A DNA stretch of 46,545 bases from Tannerellaceae bacterium. GTDB taxonomy: Bacteria; Bacteroidota; Bacteroidia; Bacteroidales; Tannerellaceae. The position numbers and the translations under genes were made by a program. This document shows positions 44,109 to 46,545 of this stretch, piece by piece (the first letter of the stretch is position 1; each line of letters begins with the position of its first letter). The notes below the pieces were generated by a model that saw only the letters and a program-made list of their open reading frames with translations, was not told the DNA's origin and did not search any database. The stretch is taken from the NCBI GenBank assembly GCA_031288615.1, contig JAITRC010000012.1, positions 1 through 46,545 on the forward strand. The letters run 5' to 3'.

Positions 44109-45544
44109 TTACGGCAGAGGGAGAGTATTTGAAGGATGAAGCGGTCGCGTCGTAGGAAGAGGAAGGCGGCGTAGAGGAGGGTGGAAGAGGGGATGGCGGT
44201 GAGGATGAGGGTGAGGGGGTTGGAGATGAGGTGGGAAAGGAGGAGGAGGTAGGGGATGAGGAGGGCGGTGGCGGTGAAGTAGTTGAGGGTGGAGGTGTGC
44301 CGGAAGGCAAAGGAGAAATAAGGACGGCCAAGGAAGATACAGAGGAGGGTGACGGTGATTTCGGCGATGGAGGTGGAAGCGGCAGCGCCCCATTGAGCGA
44401 AGTGCGGCATGAGGAGGAGGTTGAGGGTGAGGTTGATGAGCGCACCGGCGGTGGTAGCCCGAAGGACGATGTGCTCTTTGCCTTGTGCATAGAGGATCTG
44501 CATGCCGATGATGCCGGAGAGCGAGATGGCGGGGATGATGGGAGCAAGGAGTTGGAGGGTGAGGATGGAGGGTTGGTAGTTAGATCCGGAGAAGAGGAGG
44601 ATGGCGGCGGGTGCAAGGGCGATAAGCCCGACCATCATGGGAAGGGAGAGGAAGAAGACGAAGGCAATGGCCTTGGAGGCGAGTTCGTTAAAGGCTTGTG
44701 TTTGGTTATTGGAGATCATGTTGGAGAAGCGTGGCAGGAGAACAGCGCCGAGGGCGGAGACAATGCCGATGGCGGTTTTGGTGAGCCGTAAGGCTGGAGA
44801 ATAGAAGCCAACGGCGGCATCGTCGTTGATGAAGCCAAGCATGACGGAGTCGAGGTTGACGTAGATGCTGATGACGACGTTGAGGGCGAAGATGTTGAGG
44901 GCGGGACGGAGGTGCCGGAGGGGGTGAAGGTCGGTGAGGGTGAGGCGAATGCCTTTGAAGTAAGTACGGAGTCGGAAGAGGTTGAAGAAGGAAGCGCCCA
45001 TCTCGCCGAGGACGTGGATGAGGGAGTAGAAGATGAGGTCGTCCTTGGACTTGACGAAGAGGAAGAGTCCGGCGAGGAGGAAGACGCGGAGGATGGAGAC
45101 CCTGATAGTGACGTACTTAAAGTCTTCCATGGCTTGGAAGAACCAGCCGGCGCCGATGACCTGGAGAGCGAGCATGGAGGAGATGAGGAGGAAGAGGTGT
45201 GGATGGGAGATGCGAGGCAGGAAGAGGGTGAGTGCGATGACGAGGAGGTAGGCGATGAGGGTGGTGGATCCATGCAGGATAGAGACTTCGAGGGTGACGA
45301 TGGCGGCTTGTCGCGGGTCATCGCGGACACGGGCGACCTCACGGACGGCGTAGAGGGGTATGCCGATGGCGGCGGCAAGGGCGATGTAGGCGATGATGGA
45401 TTGGTAGAAGGAGACGAGTCCAAGTCCGTCGGCCATGAGGATACGGGAGGCGTAAGGGAAGGAGAAGAGAGGGAAGATGAGCCCACCTCCGACATTAAGG
45501 AGGTTGTAGAGGTAGTTGCGTTTGAGCGAGGAATGCGTTGACAT
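44072..45544 (-). CDS. polysaccharide flippase (Wzx/MATE-like, polysaccharide biosynthesis family)
   Basis: The 490-residue polytopic membrane protein has about 12-14 hydrophobic segments, starting with KRNYLYNLLNVGGGLIFPLF and SFPYASRILMADGLGLVSFY, the N-terminal signature of Wzx-type O-antigen/teichoic flippases. Further features: YAVREVARVRDD, GAGWFFQAMEDFKYVTIR, LDSVMLGFINDDAAVGFYSPA and LRATTAGALINLTLNLLLMP (partial). It probably flips undecaprenyl-linked oligosaccharides across the inner membrane, consistent with the glycosyltransferases elsewhere in the window, although it is not in an operon with them. Its last 12 residues (NYCTNEKRSDSP) are encoded antisense to the end of sprA. The start is 38 bases from ybeY, divergent. 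Confidence 0.88.
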   Translation of the reverse strand: MSTHSSLKRNYLYNLLNVGGGLIFPLFSFPYASRILMADGLGLVSFYQSIIAYIALAAAIGIPLYAVREVARVRDDPRQAAIVTLEVSILHGSTTLIAYLLVIALTLFLPRISHPHLFLLISSMLALQVIGAGWFFQAMEDFKYVTIRVSILRVFLLAGLFLFVKSKDDLIFYSLIHVLGEMGASFFNLFRLRTYFKGIRLTLTDLHPLRHLRPALNIFALNVVISIYVNLDSVMLGFINDDAAVGFYSPALRLTKTAIGIVSALGAVLLPRFSNMISNNQTQAFNELASKAIAFVFFLSLPMMVGLIALAPAAILLFSGSNYQPSILTLQLLAPIIPAISLSGIIGMQILYAQGKEHIVLRATTAGALINLTLNLLLMPHFAQWGAAASTSIAEITVTLLCIFLGRPYFSFAFRHTSTLNYFTATALLIPYLLLLSHLISNPLTLILTAIPSSTLLYAAFLFLRRDRFILQILSLCRNYCTNEKRSDSP

Positions 45545-45582
45545 GGCGGCGCGAAGTTAAATAAATGCACTTATTTTGTAGA

Positions 45583-46014
45583 ATGAAGATACGATTTGAG
45601 ATAGAGGAGGGCGTGATAGGGTGGTGGTGGCGTACGGTGCGGAAGCGTCACGTGGTGGTGTGGGTGGGGGAAGTGGCGGGTGAGTATGGGAAGGAGGTGG
45701 GTGAGATCAACTACCGGTTCTGCAGTAGGGGCCGGATGCTGACGCTGAACCAGCGGTGGCTGGGTCACAACTACGACACGGACGTGATCACGTTCGACTA
45801 TAGTGAAGGTACGGTGGTGAGTGGGGATATTGCGATAGGGGTGGAAACGGTGCGGGAGAACGCGAAGGAGGTGGGAGTGCCGTTCGAGAATGAGCTGTTG
45901 CGGGTGATGATACACGGGGTTCTTCACCTGTGCGGTCTGAAAGACAAGACGCGGAAGGAGAAGGTGGAGATGCGGTTGGCGGAGGAGCAGGCATTGGAGG
46001 CGTGGGCGTCCTGA
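45583..46014 (+). CDS. ybeY: endoribonuclease YbeY, rRNA maturation factor
   Basis: The 143-residue protein is a short YbeY-family metalloenzyme for 16S rRNA 3'-end maturation and ribosome quality control. The core is INYRFCSRGRMLTLNQRWL, TDVITFDY and GDIAIGVETVRENA, then the metal site MIHGVLHLCGLKDKT with His111 and His115. The third ligand, His in E. coli (HGxLHLxGxxH), is Asp121 here; as I recall, Bacteroides YbeY also has Asp at this place. The ATG at 45583 is chosen because MKIRFEIEEG is the usual start; six codons more are open upstream. In Bacteroides mnmG commonly follows ybeY; here an unidentified gene on the other strand follows instead. Confidence 0.9.
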   Translation: MKIRFEIEEGVIGWWWRTVRKRHVVVWVGEVAGEYGKEVGEINYRFCSRGRMLTLNQRWLGHNYDTDVITFDYSEGTVVSGDIAIGVETVRENAKEVGVPFENELLRVMIHGVLHLCGLKDKTRKEKVEMRLAEEQALEAWAS

Positions 46015-46078
46015 GGACGCTTCCATTGCAGAGCCGTAGATAGGAAGTAGACACATTAGTAAGGTAGGTTGGAGGGGG

Positions 46079-46545
46079 TCAATGGCAGTAGGTGGGTCGG
46101 TGTCGACGTATGTATCGGAAGGGGGAGAGGCGTAGGTCGTCGAGGGTGAAGGGCGGGTGGGTGGTTTTGGGTGCGGGTTTGGGTTTGGGAGGGGCGGTAG
46201 GGGTGGATTTGGGGGCGGGCGGAGGGGTGGGCGTGGGTTTAGGGGTGGGATTTGCGGCTTCGGCGGCTTCGGCGGCGGCAGCTTTGGCGGTGTTGTCGGC
46301 GACGAAGCGGTCGAAGGCGAGGTCGGCTTCGGTGGGCGGGCCTGGTTTGGGCAGGGGTGGCGGAGGTGGTGGAGGGGTGGAGTAATTGCACAAATTCACA
46401 GATTTGTTAACGGATTTAACGTTCTTCGCTAACGTTTGTTCACGTTTGGCTTTAAGTTTGAGCTTGGAAAGTTCGAATTTGAGCTCGTTAAGGTTTTGAC
46501 GTGCATGGCCTTGGCGGATTCTCTCGTTGTTGTGGATGGCTTTGG
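46079..46545 (-). CDS. unidentified protein, C-terminal part: basic helix plus Pro/Ala/Lys-rich tail (runs off window)
   Basis: On the minus strand the frame that ends at 46079 is open through to the window edge (first full codon at 46543), 154 residues without the true start. I do not recognise the family. The visible N-terminal part is basic and probably helical (KAIHNNERIRQGHARQNLNE, then LKFELSKLKLKAKREQTLAK). It is followed by SVNLCNYS, a run of seven Pro, an acidic/aromatic segment (TEADLAFDRFVADNTAKAA), an Ala/Glu stretch, and a Pro/Lys/Thr-rich region (NPTPKPTPTPPPAPKSTPT). The tail is FTLDDLRLSPFRYIRRHRP. A Pro/Lys-rich stretch like this is seen in TonB linkers, but no TonB C-terminal domain follows. 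A GTG at 46399 could be read as a start, but the continuing helix upstream argues against it. Confidence 0.45.
   Translation of the reverse strand, partial: KAIHNNERIRQGHARQNLNELKFELSKLKLKAKREQTLAKNVKSVNKSVNLCNYSTPPPPPPPLPKPGPPTEADLAFDRFVADNTAKAAAAEAAEAANPTPKPTPTPPPAPKSTPTAPPKPKPAPKTTHPPFTLDDLRLSPFRYIRRHRPTYCH
46169..46189 (+). other. G-quadruplex-forming motif
   Basis: Four GGG runs (46169-46171, 46175-46177, 46181-46183, 46187-46189) are separated by three loops of exactly three bases (TGC, TTT, TTT), on the plus strand, within the 3' part of the unidentified proline-rich gene. More G-runs follow up to about 46380. Confidence 0.7.

Noticed and set aside
44231..45541. Glu/Gly-rich open frames on the plus strand opposite the flippase
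   Set aside because: They are produced by the extreme purine content of that strand; the minus-strand frame has coherent membrane segments and flippase signatures.
46092..46432. Gly-rich plus-strand frames opposite the proline-rich protein
   Set aside because: GGG/GGT/GTG-type codons are the mirror of the Pro-rich reading. The minus frame continues into a plausible basic helix, the plus frames do not continue into anything recognisable, though certainty is limited.
1..46545. tRNA genes, CRISPR arrays, riboswitches
   Set aside because: The spacers are nearly all under 170 bases; none showed a cloverleaf, regularly spaced repeats, or a recognisable riboswitch core.

Overview
The window (about 50% G+C by eye) is a densely packed chromosomal segment from a bacterium of the order Bacteroidales, most likely a host-associated Porphyromonadaceae/Tannerellaceae-like lineage. 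This rests on five things: a full-length SprA/Sov-type translocon protein of the type IX secretion system (T9SS); two BspA-like leucine-rich-repeat surface proteins with T9SS-type C-terminal tails; the ferredoxin-dependent 2-oxoacid oxidoreductase KorAB; Bacteroidetes-type ribosomal protein genes (long-tailed bS16, and bS6-bS18-bL9); and repeated promoter boxes of the Bacteroidetes TAnnTTTG type. No tRNA, rRNA, CRISPR array, insertion sequence or integrated element was seen. There is no gene-free stretch above about 170 bases.

Layout. 1-958: two tandem paralogous glycosyltransferases on the minus strand, the second cut by the window edge. 1026-5810: dnaE then queA. 5815-8678: korA-korB (minus), divergent from mutS (8760-11342). 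11325-14373: pyrK-pyrD followed by a lipoprotein resembling glycoside hydrolases. 14420-16643: patatin-like phospholipase overlapping a GH13 amylase. 16704-17561: folP. 17536-23570: class I fumarase, then a single 1455-residue carbamoyl-phosphate synthase in which CarA and CarB are fused. 23699-24241: rpsP. 24260-33720: a minus-strand series of a large BspA-like adhesin, a pRiA4b ORF3-like protein, miaA, a DUF454 membrane protein, two glycosyltransferases, rpsO and a small BspA-like protein. 33843-34966: rpsF-rpsR-rplI. 35131-35829: a Crp/Fnr regulator. 35846-36615: a small periplasmic/membrane pair resembling those beside ECF sigma factors. 36717-44108: sprA. 44072-45544: a polysaccharide flippase. 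45583-46014: ybeY. 46079-46545: the C-terminal part of an unidentified proline/alanine/lysine-rich protein.

Themes. Pyrimidine synthesis is represented by pyrK, pyrD and the fused carAB, in different operons. Surface biology is represented by glycosyltransferases, a flippase, two probable T9SS substrates and the T9SS translocon itself. The rest is replication, repair, tRNA modification and translation.

The most unusual observations are the CarA-CarB fusion with eukaryote-like sequence features; strong reversals of G/C strand skew inside single genes (sprA near 40 kb, carAB near 20.5 kb) that ignore gene orientation; homopolymer tracts in a glycosyltransferase gene and in mutS; convergent genes whose 3' ends overlap; and the unrecognised proline-rich protein at the right edge. 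No clearly new multi-gene system was found; the fusion and the skew domains are the best leads.
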